Shown here piece after piece: positions 25,306 to 34,462 of a DNA stretch of 64,000 nucleotides; position 1 is the first letter of the stretch, and each line of letters begins with the position of its first letter. The notes below the pieces were generated by a model that was not told the DNA's origin, searched no databases, and worked only from the letters and a program-made list of their open reading frames with translations. The stretch lies in contig NZ_QREG01000028.1 in assembly GCF_003386095.1 (NCBI RefSeq), positions 1 through 64,000 of the forward strand, written 5' to 3'. The position numbers and the translations under genes were made by a program. The DNA is from Marinoscillum furvescens DSM 4134 (GTDB lineage Bacteria > Bacteroidota > Bacteroidia > Cytophagales > Cyclobacteriaceae).

Positions 25306-26136
25306 ATGGCTATAACTGCGAAAGACGTAAACAAACTAAGACAAATGACCGGTGCTGGCATGATGGATTGCAAAAAAGCATTGGTAGAAGCAGAAGGTGA
25401 CTTTGACAAAGCTGTAGAGCTTCTGAGAAAAAAAGGCCAGAAGGTATCTGCAAAGAGAGCCGACCGTGAGACCACTGAAGGAGTAGTTGTAACTCGTACC
25501 AACGATGACAACACTAAAGGGATCGCTATCGCCCTGACTTGCGAAACAGACTTTGTAGCTAAAAACGAAGATTTCGTAGCATTGGCAAACCTGGCTGCTG
25601 ATCTTGCATTTGAGCACAGCCCAGCAGACACTGACGCTCTGAAAGCACTTAGCGCTGGAGAAATCACTCTTGGTGAGAAAATCGTAGAAACTACTGGTAA
25701 AATCGGTGAGAAAATCGAAATCAGCAGCTACGTAGTACTCGAAGGAGAAGCTGTAGTGCCTTACATCCACTCTAATGGTAAATTAGGTGTGCTTGTAGTA
25801 TTGAAAAACGTAAACGGTGCATCTGTAGAAGACGCTGGTAAAGACGTAGCAATGCAAATCGCAGCTATGAACCCTGTAGCCGTGGACAAGGATGGCGTAG
25901 ACTCAGCGATCGTAGAGAAAGAAATCGAAATCGGAAAAGAGCAAGCTCGTCAGGAGGGTAAGCCTGAGCAGATCATAGACAAAATCGCTCAAGGTAAACT
26001 TCAGAAGTTCTTCAAAGAAAACACGCTGTTGAGCCAGGCATTCGTAAAAGACAACTCTCAGTCTATCCAGCAATACCTGGATAGCGTAAGCAAAGGCCTG
26101 ACCGTAGCTGATTTCAAAAGAATCACTATCGGGTAA
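25306..26136 (+). CDS. tsf: Elongation factor Ts
   Basis: Guanine-nucleotide exchange factor for EF-Tu, 276 residues. The N-terminal UBA-like domain with VNKLRQMTGAGMMDCKKALVEAEGD is unmistakable. The core contains TCETDFVAKNEDF (Phe that pushes on EF-Tu) and the C-terminal LLSQAFVKDNSQSIQQYL. It ends a classical translation gene group and is followed by a strong bidirectional terminator. Confidence 0.98.
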   Translation: MAITAKDVNKLRQMTGAGMMDCKKALVEAEGDFDKAVELLRKKGQKVSAKRADRETTEGVVVTRTNDDNTKGIAIALTCETDFVAKNEDFVALANLAADLAFEHSPADTDALKALSAGEITLGEKIVETTGKIGEKIEISSYVVLEGEAVVPYIHSNGKLGVLVVLKNVNGASVEDAGKDVAMQIAAMNPVAVDKDGVDSAIVEKEIEIGKEQARQEGKPEQIIDKIAQGKLQKFFKENTLLSQAFVKDNSQSIQQYLDSVSKGLTVADFKRITIG

Positions 26137-26157
26137 ACCTCGATTACATACAGATAT

Positions 26158-26190
26158 AAAAAAACCCATCGTGTTTGCGATGGGTTTTTT
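26158..26190. terminator. Bidirectional terminator
   Basis: AAAACCCATCG/CGATGGGTTTT with a 6-base loop and runs of A and T on the two sides. It ends tsf from the left and the PepSY-like gene from the right. Confidence 0.85.
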
Positions 26191-26220
26191 ATTGACCAAA
26201 AAAATGTTACCAGCTGGGGA

Positions 26221-26700
26221 TTAGTTTGCTTTGGATACCAAAGCAAAATCAACGGGAATTAAATTTTCATCAAACTCCAGATCTTCAGCACCTTTTTGTT
26301 TGGACTTCAATTTCATCCGATAGGCAATTCGATCCTGCGAAAAATCAGTGTACTTTATGAATGACTGCACTTTATACTTTTCATAGCGTTCGTCAAGGTA
26401 GTAAGACACAGTTACAGGAATGTTGTCAGTCAGATCCACCTCTTCCATTAGACGCTTCCCCGATACATTGTAAATGATACTTACCACGTTGCCTTCAAAA
26501 GCCACCTGGGCTTTTAGCAGTCCCTCTCCCAGCTCTACCCACTGTAGAGACTCACTTTTAGGGTAATAATGAAAGTGCCATTTCAGGATTTCAAACGAGA
26601 CGTCATCTTCAGATATGGTAGTATGTTGCGCATACACCACACTACTAAAAAGCAAAAAGCTAAAACCGCTAATTATTAATCTTCTAATCAATCTACTCAT
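26221..26700 (-). CDS. Exported protein, possibly PepSY-like
   Basis: A 159-residue protein with a clear signal peptide (RRLIISGFSFLLFSSVVYAQ). The mature part contains FHYYPKSESLQWVELGEGLLKAQVAF, here an amphipathic aromatic segment recalling the PepSY-like exported proteins (PF11396) of Bacteroidota, then strands with YLDERYEKYKV. No catalytic motif is visible. Monocistronic between two convergent or same-strand neighbours. Assignment to a family is tentative; function unknown. Confidence 0.65.
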   Translation of the reverse strand: MSRLIRRLIISGFSFLLFSSVVYAQHTTISEDDVSFEILKWHFHYYPKSESLQWVELGEGLLKAQVAFEGNVVSIIYNVSGKRLMEEVDLTDNIPVTVSYYLDERYEKYKVQSFIKYTDFSQDRIAYRMKLKSKQKGAEDLEFDENLIPVDFALVSKAN

Positions 26701-26815
26701 ATCAGCTACAGGTTGGTGATCATTATAAAATATATAGCAATATTTTACGAATTCACAAATATTTCAACCAAACCAGCAGATCAATCGATGAACGGGAATT
26801 CTTAGAACTTATCTT

Positions 26816-27796
26816 CTATTGCTCCACTAGCGTGCCACTTTCATGCCTCCTCAGCTTCACTGCCTCATCAACCATCAATTTTTCAGGAACTTTAGCCGGG
26901 ATTAACAGATACTCAAGGTCCGGCTGCCCACCATCGATCCAGGCTGTATACCAAAAGTCTGCTACCATTTTGGTGGCCCTTCTGAGTTGTCGTTCCACCA
27001 TACCATTGAGCCGGTCGTGATAGGCCTTGGAAAACTCGTAAGAATACACCCTCACTGTACTGACACCGCGCTCTTCAAAACTGTACTTCTTGTCCGAAGA
27101 AAACTCCTGAGTCAGCTCACGCTCAAAGCGCAGCACAGAGTCGAGCGCCTCATGCGCTTGGGTCACAGCATCCCACGCTGCCTCCTGGCAGTTTCTTATA
27201 TAGGACGCCTTCCCTATCCATAGGTCATAGTCATCAAAAAATAACTCAGGGAGTCGCGACTCCCAAAACCCGTGAATACCTACCTGCCCAGTGAGCTGAC
27301 CGTTGTAATTTTCCGTAGTATGTAATGGGACGTTCGCATCACCAATATAATGCCCCAGGTCTGCACTATACCTTAAAATTTTATCAGAATTGCGTTGAAG
27401 GAATGCCTGCGTGAGCTGATACTTTACCATAGATATATGCCAGGGCACCACACCGAAAGCATGAAGCGAATCCTCTCCATACATCGCCACAGCATCCTTC
27501 CAGTAACGTGGCAAGCGATACACCGCACTGTCTCCATACACATCCACATCTATATAGTGTCTGGGAGCTTCCAGCTTATTTACATACCTGCGCTTGTCAG
27601 GGTTTACCGCCTTCTCCGTGAGGTACTGAATATGCTGCTTGTAAAAACCAATCATCTCTGGGGGCAAGGAAAACACTGCATGCCTGTTGATTTTTTGGTG
27701 AGCAAAAAAGCCCCATCCAGAAGCCCCTATCAACAGCAGCAGCAACCCTACGGCAAAGGCGGCTCTACGGATAAAAAACCTTGATATTCGTTGCAT
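26816..27796 (-). CDS. Zinc-dependent phospholipase C/S1-P1 nuclease-like protein
   Basis: A 326-residue membrane-anchored or exported protein with one N-terminal helix (AAFAVGLLLLLIGASGWGFF). The Trp and histidines of the trinuclear zinc site are visible: WGFFAHQKINRHA at the mature N-terminus, APRHYIDVD (about 98), then LGHYIGDANVPLHTTENY (about 165-182) and GIHGFWE. This set defines the bacterial phospholipase C/S1-P1 fold. Could cleave phosphodiesters in lipids or nucleic acids in the periplasm; a substrate cannot be assigned. Confidence 0.85.
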   Translation of the reverse strand: MQRISRFFIRRAAFAVGLLLLLIGASGWGFFAHQKINRHAVFSLPPEMIGFYKQHIQYLTEKAVNPDKRRYVNKLEAPRHYIDVDVYGDSAVYRLPRYWKDAVAMYGEDSLHAFGVVPWHISMVKYQLTQAFLQRNSDKILRYSADLGHYIGDANVPLHTTENYNGQLTGQVGIHGFWESRLPELFFDDYDLWIGKASYIRNCQEAAWDAVTQAHEALDSVLRFERELTQEFSSDKKYSFEERGVSTVRVYSYEFSKAYHDRLNGMVERQLRRATKMVADFWYTAWIDGGQPDLEYLLIPAKVPEKLMVDEAVKLRRHESGTLVEQ

Positions 27797-27874
27797 GAAA
27801 GGACATTTTTAGGCTACTTCCGAAAATAGTAAGAAAATGCGAGGTAAAACATCATTTATGTTCGGGAATAGCTT

Positions 27875-27904
27875 TTGTTTTATTCACCACTTTTTCTATC
27901 TTTG
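27875..27904 (+). promoter_or_regulatory. -33/-7 promoter of rpsT
   Basis: TTG at 27875-27877 and TATCTTTG at 27897-27904 with the ideal 19-base spacer. The predicted leader is about 31 bases. This is the best promoter match in the window. Confidence 0.7.
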
Positions 27905-27939
27905 CATCCCTTAAACAAGGATGAGAGAATAATAAGCTT

Positions 27940-28191
27940 ATGGCAAATCATAAATCCGCATTAAAAAGAATTAGATCAAACGAAGCGAAAAGACTGAGAA
28001 ACAGATATCAGCACAAAACTACTCGTACGTTTGTAAAAAGATTGAGAGAGACCACTGACAAGTCTGAAGCAGAGAAGCTTTTGGGTGAGGTGACGAGCAT
28101 GGTAGATAAACTTGCAAAAAAGAACATCATCCATGACAACAAGGCTTCCAACCTTAAGTCGAGCCTTACGCGTCACGTACAGTCTCTATAA
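27940..28191 (+). CDS. rpsT: 30S ribosomal protein S20
   Basis: Small basic helical protein S20 (bS20), 83 residues, that binds 16S rRNA early in assembly. MANHKSALKRIRSNEAKRLRN is the family signature N-terminus (shown broken by the first helix turn). Monocistronic with its own promoter and a terminator 33 bases downstream. Confidence 0.97.
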   Translation: MANHKSALKRIRSNEAKRLRNRYQHKTTRTFVKRLRETTDKSEAEKLLGEVTSMVDKLAKKNIIHDNKASNLKSSLTRHVQSL

Positions 28192-28224
28192 GTCTCCCGA
28201 TCACTAAGATTGAAGGAATTAGCA

Positions 28225-28252
28225 CCCTATTCATGTTTGAATAGGGTTTTTT
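28225..28252 (+). terminator. rpsT terminator
   Basis: CCCTATTCA (28225-28233) pairs perfectly with TGAATAGGG (28238-28246) around TGTT, followed by six T. It separates rpsT from radC. Confidence 0.85.
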
Positions 28253-28282
28253 ATTATCTTCAGGTCAAGAGCCTGACAGATA

Positions 28283-28984
28283 ATGGAAAAAGACACTCAA
28301 CCCTACCTGGCGATCAACTACTGGGCAGAAGAGGACCGCCCACGCGAAAAACTGCTTTTGAAGGGAAAAACAGTCCTGACAGACGCAGAACTTGTAGCCA
28401 TATTACTTGGCACAGGCACCACCACCCTCAGTGCTGTAGACCTGGCCAAACAAATCCTGGCCAGTGTCAATTACGATCTTCACGCGCTGGGCAAACTCTC
28501 CGTAAAGGACCTTACCAAATTTAAAGGCATAGGGCAAGCCAAAGCCATCACCATCGTGAGCGCGCTGGAGCTTGGCCGAAGAAGGAAAGAGGCAGACACA
28601 CCAAAGCGCCTCAAAATAAAGTCTTCCACAGATGCCTACGAACTCATACGTCCTGACCTGACAGATCTGCCACATGAGGAGTTTTGGGCAATCCTCCTGC
28701 GAAAAAACAACGAAGTAATCAGCAAAGAACGCGTAAGTATTGGAGGAGTCTCTGCTACAGTAGCAGATCCAAAGATGATTTTCAAAAAAGCGGTGGATGC
28801 CCTGGCGGCAGGGATCATCGTCGCCCACAACCACCCTTCCAACACCAACCGCCCCAGTCATTACGACACTCAGCTCACCCAAAAACTCAAGCGAGCAGGA
28901 GAAGCTTTAGACATTCCTTTGTTAGACCATTTGATCATTACTGATCATGAATATTATAGTTTTGCGGATGAATCCAATCTATAA
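28283..28984 (+). CDS. radC: RadC family JAB-domain protein
   Basis: A 233-residue protein with an N-terminal helix-hairpin-helix region (FKGIGQAKAITIVSALELGRRR, in two parts) and a C-terminal JAB/MPN+ metallo-domain with IIVAHNHPSN (HxHPS), then a Ser/Asp stretch ending LLDHLIITDHEYYSFAD. The family was once named for DNA repair, but that role was not upheld. A metal-dependent hydrolase on DNA or protein is possible. Seven bases before the DUF1684 gene. Confidence 0.92.
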   Translation: MEKDTQPYLAINYWAEEDRPREKLLLKGKTVLTDAELVAILLGTGTTTLSAVDLAKQILASVNYDLHALGKLSVKDLTKFKGIGQAKAITIVSALELGRRRKEADTPKRLKIKSSTDAYELIRPDLTDLPHEEFWAILLRKNNEVISKERVSIGGVSATVADPKMIFKKAVDALAAGIIVAHNHPSNTNRPSHYDTQLTQKLKRAGEALDIPLLDHLIITDHEYYSFADESNL

Positions 28985-28990
28985 GGTCAA

Positions 28991-29599
28991 ATGAAGAAAA
29001 TCATATACCTGGCCCTTATCCTGGCCATTGCAGCCATTGCCTATAGCACCATGTCGGGCTCTGATGATCCGGCCTATATCCAACAAATAGCCGATGAGCG
29101 CGCAGAGCGGGTACGATACCTAAAAACCTCCGAAAGCTCACCCTTTCAACAATATGATCTGGATTTCTACCCTCTGGAGTTTTTTCAGATCGACCCGGCT
29201 TATAGAGTTCGTGCTAACTTGGAGCGCATCCAATCCCCATCGCGCATCAGCATCCCAAGCAGTGATGGCTCCAGTGCGCCCTATTCCAAATTTGCCTACG
29301 CCCACTTCACGCTGGACGGCCAAAAGCTCAAACTGCTTATCCTCAAACCTGCGGGATTTGGCGCCGTGCCCAATACGTATTTTACAGCCTTTGCCGATGC
29401 CACTAGCGGAGAAACCACCTACGGAGGCGGAAGATACCTGGATTTGGATATCGGCAAGTCGGACAACATCATCATAGACTTCAACAACGCCTACAACCCC
29501 TACTGTGCGTACACTTCAGAATATGCGTGCCCACTTCCTCCCCCCGAAAACCTTTTGCCTGTAGCTGTAGCAGCCGGCGAAAAAGATTATAACCATTAA
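28991..29599 (+). CDS. DUF1684 domain exported protein
   Basis: A 202-residue protein with an N-terminal signal or anchor helix (KKIIYLALILAIAAIAYS). The DUF1684 fold is shown by FYPLEFFQIDPAYRVRANLE at its start, then GGRYLDLD, and the hallmark C-terminus FNNAYNPYCAYTSEYACPLPP. The paired cysteines in that motif are conserved. Members are common in Bacteroidota and Actinobacteria with unknown function, perhaps binding a small ligand. Likely cotranscribed with radC. Confidence 0.85.
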   Translation: MKKIIYLALILAIAAIAYSTMSGSDDPAYIQQIADERAERVRYLKTSESSPFQQYDLDFYPLEFFQIDPAYRVRANLERIQSPSRISIPSSDGSSAPYSKFAYAHFTLDGQKLKLLILKPAGFGAVPNTYFTAFADATSGETTYGGGRYLDLDIGKSDNIIIDFNNAYNPYCAYTSEYACPLPPPENLLPVAVAAGEKDYNH

Positions 29600-29627
29600 T
29601 TAACAAGGCATTTAGCAGGGGCTTCCC

Positions 29628-29635
29628 TATTTTTG
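29628..29635 (+). promoter_or_regulatory. -7 element upstream of pheT
   Basis: TATTTTTG matches TAnnTTTG. The transcript would carry a leader of about 90 bases with a 5-bp hairpin (CCAGA/TCTGG, 29652-29665) near its start, which could be an attenuator or stabilising stem. Confidence 0.4.
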
Positions 29636-29730
29636 CCGATTACAAAAATCACCAGAATGCTCTGGAGCAAAAGTGCTTCTCTGAGCGGCTGAATTCAATT
29701 TTAGATTACAAACTACAGACATATTCACGG

Positions 29731-32136
29731 ATGAAAATTTCCTACAACTGGCTTAAAGACTATATAGCTATCAACGAAAGTCCTGAAACCATCGGCGATG
29801 TACTGACTCAGACTGGCCTGGAAGTAGAGGGCATAGAGCGCGTAGAGAAAATCCCTGGAGGACTCAATGGACTGGTGGTAGGAGAAGTAAAAACCTGCGT
29901 ACCACATTCGAATGCCGACAAGTTAAAAGTCACTACTGTAGACATAGGCGCAGACGAGCTCCTCCCCATAGTCTGTGGGGCTCCTAATGTAGCTCAGGGC
30001 CAAAAAGTAATCGTAGCCACTGTAGGAACTACCATACATCCTGCTACTGGCGAGCCCTTCAAAATCAAAAAAGCAAAAATCCGTGGCGAAGTATCCCAGG
30101 GGATGCTCTGCGCAGAAGATGAAATAGGCATGGGCACGAGTCACGATGGCCTACTGATTCTGGACACTGACAAGCCAAACGGAACCCCCATAAAAGAGCT
30201 TTTCGAAACCGGTGAGGACTTTGTGTTTGAGATTGGCCTTACGCCAAATCGTGGTGACGCCACCGGGCATCTGGGAGCTGCCAGAGATCTGAGAGCTTAC
30301 TACAACAGACCTTTGCTTTTTGCCGAAGAAGCCCCCAAGCCTATAAAAGAAAATCAACCGATCGAAGTATATGTGGAAGACCCTGTGGCATGTCCACGCT
30401 ATTCGGGTGTAACCATTCGCAACATCAAGGTAGGCCCGTCTCCAGACTGGCTACAGTGGAGACTGAAAGCCATTGGCCTTTCTCCTATCAACAACATCGT
30501 AGATATCACCAATTACGTGATGATGAGTCTCGGGCAGCCCATGCACGCATTTGATGCCGCTCAGGTAAAAGGCAACAAAGTAGTTGTAAAATCACTTCCA
30601 CAAGGCACAAAGTTTACCACGCTAGACGAGGTGGAGCGCAAACTGGATGCTGAAGACCTGATGATCTGCAACGAATCCGATGGCATGTGCATCGCGGGCG
30701 TATTTGGCGGTATAGACTCGGGTGTCAAAGACTCCACCACGAGTATCTTTCTGGAAAGCGCCTATTTCTCTGCCGATCATGTACGTGCAACAGCCATGCG
30801 CCATAGTCTTTCTACAGACGCCTCTTTCCGATTTGAGCGAGGTACAGACCCTGAGATGACCCTCCCTGCCTTACACATGGCTGTAGACCTCATACTCAAG
30901 CTCGCCGGTGGTGAAGTAGCATCAGAGTATGTAGACATCTATCCTACCCCTGTAGAGCCCGTAAGTATCCCTACTACATTCAGAAATTTCCACCGACTGA
31001 TCGGTGTAGATATCCCGAATGAGCGCATCATCGAAATCCTCAACTTATTGGATATCGACACAAAAGACATTACTGACGAAGGCTTTGTAGCCGTGGTTCC
31101 AGCATTTCGTAGTGAGGTTACCCGCGAAGCAGACCTGGTAGAGGAAGTGCTCCGCATCTATGGATTCAACAACGTACCACTAGAAGAATCACTATCGGCA
31201 GGTCATCTGGCTTCCTTTAGCGAAAAAGAACCTTACAAGCTACAGGAAAACCTTTCGCTTTTTCTGGCAGGCAAAGGATACTCAGAGATACAAACCAACT
31301 CACTGACCAACCCAAAATACTTTGAAGACCTCAAGCTAGGCCAGGATCCGGTAGAGATTCTCAATAAGTCCAGCGAAGAGCTGGGTTACATGAAAACCTC
31401 ACTGCTATACACAGCCCTGGAATCGGTGCGCCACAACATCAACCGTAAGATCAAAAACCTCAAATTCTTTGAGTTTGGAAAAACTTACAGCACTAAAGAG
31501 GGCAAGTATACCGAGCAAGAGCTACTAGGTGTTTACCTAACAGGCGACGATCATGAAGAGCACTGGATCAGCGATCCCACACCTCAGTCGTTTTACGATC
31601 TTTCGGGTACAACTAGAGCTATACTCTCTCAGCTCAAAATAGACACTTTTGAAACCCGACCGACGCAGGATGACCGATTCGCATATGGTCTGGATATCGT
31701 ACTCAACAACAACACCATCGGCAGTCTGGGATTACTCAAATCCTCGATTACCAAATACTATGACATCAAGCAAGACGTTTTCTATGCAGAGATGCAGTGG
31801 GCTAAACTGATCAAAGCTGCAAAAGTAGAAAAGCAGTTTACTCCGCTCTCCAAATACCCGGAAGTGCGCAGGGACCTTTCGCTGGTTCTAGATAAAAAAG
31901 TTTCTTATGACGAGATTCACCGTTTGGCTTTTAAGTCTGAGAAAAAATTACTAACTAGAATCAACGTCTTCAGCGTATATGAAGGCGAAAATCTCGAAGA
32001 AGGCAAAAAGTCGTATGCGTTGAGTTTTTACCTGCAAGATGAAACCAAGACACTTACAGACAAGGTCATTGACAAAGTGATGAACAATCTTATTCGAGTG
32101 TTTGAAAAAGAAATAGGAGCTATCATTAGAAAATAA
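29731..32136 (+). CDS. pheT: Phenylalanine--tRNA ligase beta subunit
   Basis: Beta chain of the heterotetrameric PheRS, 801 residues. The tRNA-binding (EMAP/OB) domain covers about 40-155 (VVGEVKTCVPHSNADKLKV), followed by B3/4 (editing), B5 (metal-binding loops), the inactive class II core, and the FDX-ACB domain at the C-terminus (FTPLSKYPEVRRDLSLVLDK). pheS is not in this window. Directly followed by a coiled-coil gene, zapA and rny. Confidence 0.97.
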   Translation: MKISYNWLKDYIAINESPETIGDVLTQTGLEVEGIERVEKIPGGLNGLVVGEVKTCVPHSNADKLKVTTVDIGADELLPIVCGAPNVAQGQKVIVATVGTTIHPATGEPFKIKKAKIRGEVSQGMLCAEDEIGMGTSHDGLLILDTDKPNGTPIKELFETGEDFVFEIGLTPNRGDATGHLGAARDLRAYYNRPLLFAEEAPKPIKENQPIEVYVEDPVACPRYSGVTIRNIKVGPSPDWLQWRLKAIGLSPINNIVDITNYVMMSLGQPMHAFDAAQVKGNKVVVKSLPQGTKFTTLDEVERKLDAEDLMICNESDGMCIAGVFGGIDSGVKDSTTSIFLESAYFSADHVRATAMRHSLSTDASFRFERGTDPEMTLPALHMAVDLILKLAGGEVASEYVDIYPTPVEPVSIPTTFRNFHRLIGVDIPNERIIEILNLLDIDTKDITDEGFVAVVPAFRSEVTREADLVEEVLRIYGFNNVPLEESLSAGHLASFSEKEPYKLQENLSLFLAGKGYSEIQTNSLTNPKYFEDLKLGQDPVEILNKSSEELGYMKTSLLYTALESVRHNINRKIKNLKFFEFGKTYSTKEGKYTEQELLGVYLTGDDHEEHWISDPTPQSFYDLSGTTRAILSQLKIDTFETRPTQDDRFAYGLDIVLNNNTIGSLGLLKSSITKYYDIKQDVFYAEMQWAKLIKAAKVEKQFTPLSKYPEVRRDLSLVLDKKVSYDEIHRLAFKSEKKLLTRINVFSVYEGENLEEGKKSYALSFYLQDETKTLTDKVIDKVMNNLIRVFEKEIGAIIRK

Positions 32137-32448
32137 ATGGGAAACGACACACTTAGATCAGAGTTACAACATCTGGAAAGACGCGTAAAACTGCTTATCA
32201 ACGAGTATACCCGTCTAAAAGAAGACTTTGAAAATGTACGTGTGGAAAACCAGCACCTCAGAGGTCAACTGCAACAGCAGGAGGCGAAGCTTTCTAACTT
32301 TCAAAATCAAACGAAAATTAGTAAAATTGTAGAAAGCATGGTAGTCGGAGATACTGATTCGGATGAGCTGAAGGATGTGATTGACGACTATATTAAGGAG
32401 ATAGATAAATGCATAGCTCATTTGGGTGAAGCGAAAGTGACCGAATGA
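32137..32448 (+). CDS. Coiled-coil protein, ZapB-like candidate
   Basis: A 103-residue protein with no intergenic gap from the pheT stop and a 4-base overlap with zapA. Residues 5-60 form a continuous coiled coil (LERRVKLLINEYTRL and ENQHLRGQLQQQ heptads); the remainder is acidic. E. coli ZapB is a short coiled-coil partner of ZapA, and this gene has the size, structure and position for the same role, though sequence alone does not prove homology. Confidence 0.7.
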   Translation: MGNDTLRSELQHLERRVKLLINEYTRLKEDFENVRVENQHLRGQLQQQEAKLSNFQNQTKISKIVESMVVGDTDSDELKDVIDDYIKEIDKCIAHLGEAKVTE

Positions 32449-32729
32449 CAGAATTATCAATAAAGCTAAGAATAGGAAATCGGGAATACCCGATGAAGGT
32501 GAAAGCCGAAGATGAAGAGCGTATCAGACGCGCGGGCAAGATGATCAATGAAAAGATCAAAGGCTATCGCGATCAGTTTGGTATAGATGACAACCAAGAT
32601 CTTCTGGCCATGGTAGCCTTTGATTGCCTGGTAGATAAAATGAAAAATGAGGAAACAATCGAGTCTACAGATGAGATTGCCCTCGATCAAATACGAAGCA
32701 TTAGCCAGCTAATTTCCAATACCCTATAG
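32445..32729 (+). CDS. zapA: Cell division protein ZapA
   Basis: A 94-residue ZapA-family protein that binds and bundles FtsZ at midcell. Starts LSIKLRIGNREYPMKV, the ZapA beta strand, then EEERIRRAGKMINEKI and a C-terminal helix. Lies between a coiled-coil partner candidate and rny. Confidence 0.88.
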   Translation: MTELSIKLRIGNREYPMKVKAEDEERIRRAGKMINEKIKGYRDQFGIDDNQDLLAMVAFDCLVDKMKNEETIESTDEIALDQIRSISQLISNTL

Positions 32730-32782
32730 CAGCCCTCCTTAGTTAAGTCAGTCCCTCCCAAGGACACCCCACCGACCACTAT

Positions 32783-32799
32783 GTATGTTCATAACATAC
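32783..32799. repeat. Inverted repeat before rny
   Basis: GTATGTT (32783-32789) and AACATAC (32793-32799) form a perfect 7-bp inverted repeat with a CAT spacer, 10 bases upstream of the rny ATG. It may be an operator or a hairpin that limits ribosome access. It is the only notable structure in the 80-base zapA-rny gap. Confidence 0.4.
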
Positions 32800-32809
32800 T
32801 ATAGATTCA

Positions 32810-34369
32810 ATGGATATATTATACATCGTATTTGCCCTGCTCGGAATAGGAGTAGGTTTCGGCGTAGATCGATTTTTGTTGAGCAAGAGTGTCAACAAAA
32901 AGATCAAAGAAGCCGAGGAAGAGAAAAAACTCATTTTAAAAGAAGCAGAAGTCACAGCAGAATCAATCAAAAAAGACAAGATTCTGGAAGCCAAGGAGAA
33001 ATTTCTGAAACTCAAGTCCGAGTTTGAAGAAGAGTCAAACCGAAAGAAGAATCAGATCATCTCCAACGAGAACAAGCTCAAACAGCGCGAGTCCAACCTC
33101 AGCAAGCAAATAGAGCAAAACAAACGAGCTGAAGCCGAACTAGAGTCAATGAAGGAAAACCTTCAGGCTCAGATGGAAATCGTCAAGCGTCGCAAAGAGG
33201 AGTTTGAAAAGCTGAAAAACCAGCAGATCACCATACTGGAAAAGGTATCTAACCTCACAGCAGATGAAGCCAAAGCTCAGCTGGTAGAGACGCTAAAAGA
33301 CGAAGCCCGTACCGATGCCTCGGCGCACATCAAGACGATCATGGAGGAAGCCAACATGACGGCTACCAAAGAGGCCAAAAAAATCGTGCTGCAGACCATC
33401 CAGCGTACAGCTACAGAGCATGCTATCGAAAACTGCGTGTCGGTTTTCAATATAGAAAGTGACGACATCAAAGGAAAGGTCATCGGCCGGGAAGGCAGAA
33501 ACATTCGTGCTCTGGAAGCAGCCACAGGTGTAGAGATCATTGTAGATGATACCCCAGAAGCGATTATTATCAGTGGTTTTGACCCGGTAAGACGTGAAAT
33601 AGCCAGACTATCGCTCCACCGCCTGGTGCAGGACGGACGTATCCACCCGGCACGCATCGAAGAGATAGTAGCAAAAACCACTAAGAACATTGAAGAGGAA
33701 ATCGTAGAAATAGGTGAGCGTACGGTCATAGACCTGGGCATTCACGGTCTACACCCCGAGCTCATCAAGCTTGTAGGAAGGATGCGTTTCAGATCGTCTT
33801 ATGGACAAAACCTCCTGCAGCACTCTCGCGAGGTAGCCAAGCTCTGCTCTACATTAGCCTCTGAGCTAGGACTGAACCCCAAGCTGGCCAAGAGAGCAGG
33901 ACTGCTGCATGATATTGGCAAAGTTTGGCCAGATGAGCCTGAAAAGCCACACGCTATCATCGGTATGGAGCTAGCCAAGAAGTACAAAGAAAACCCTGAG
34001 GTATGCAATGCCATAGGTGCACACCACGATGAGATTGAGATGACTTCTATGATTTCTCCGATCATACAGGCATGTGATGCCATATCGGGCAGTAGGCCTG
34101 GTGCGCGCCGCGAAATCATGGAGCAGTACCTCAAGCGCCTCAAAGAACTGGAAGACCTTGCCGTAAGCTTTGACGGAGTAAATAAATGCTATGCCATCCA
34201 GGCGGGACGCGAACTGCGCGTGCTCGTAGATGCTGAAAATGTTTCAGATCAAAAAGCCGGAGAGCTGTCCTTCAACATCTCGCAAAAGATTGAAAAAGAC
34301 ATGCAATACCCCGGACAGATCAAAGTCACAGTAATTCGTGAAACACGGGCAGTGGCTTTTGCGAAATAA
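32810..34369 (+). CDS. rny: Ribonuclease Y
   Basis: Membrane-anchored endoribonuclease that starts mRNA decay, 519 residues. One N-terminal transmembrane helix ([20 protein letters not shown], approx. residues 4-23), a long coiled coil (about 25-190), a KH domain with [13 protein letters not shown], and an HD domain whose ligand pair is LLHDIGK (about 365). Ends in [16 protein letters not shown]. Its 5' region carries an inverted repeat; the gene ends in a strong terminator. Confidence 0.96.
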   Translation: MDILYIVFALLGIGVGFGVDRFLLSKSVNKKIKEAEEEKKLILKEAEVTAESIKKDKILEAKEKFLKLKSEFEEESNRKKNQIISNENKLKQRESNLSKQIEQNKRAEAELESMKENLQAQMEIVKRRKEEFEKLKNQQITILEKVSNLTADEAKAQLVETLKDEARTDASAHIKTIMEEANMTATKEAKKIVLQTIQRTATEHAIENCVSVFNIESDDIKGKVIGREGRNIRALEAATGVEIIVDDTPEAIIISGFDPVRREIARLSLHRLVQDGRIHPARIEEIVAKTTKNIEEEIVEIGERTVIDLGIHGLHPELIKLVGRMRFRSSYGQNLLQHSREVAKLCSTLASELGLNPKLAKRAGLLHDIGKVWPDEPEKPHAIIGMELAKKYKENPEVCNAIGAHHDEIEMTSMISPIIQACDAISGSRPGARREIMEQYLKRLKELEDLAVSFDGVNKCYAIQAGRELRVLVDAENVSDQKAGELSFNISQKIEKDMQYPGQIKVTVIRETRAVAFAK

Positions 34370-34398
34370 ATATTCCCGTTCAGACACGATTTTCCATG

Positions 34399-34430
34399 AA
34401 AGTCCTGCTATTAAGCAGGACTTTTTATTT
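34399..34430 (+). terminator. rny terminator
   Basis: AAAGTCCTGCT (34399-34409) pairs with AGCAGGACTTT (34414-34424) around ATTA, followed by five T. Ends the pheT-zapA-rny unit. Confidence 0.85.
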
Positions 34431-34462
34431 ATTTGGTGATTTACATTCCTAACTAAATTGCC

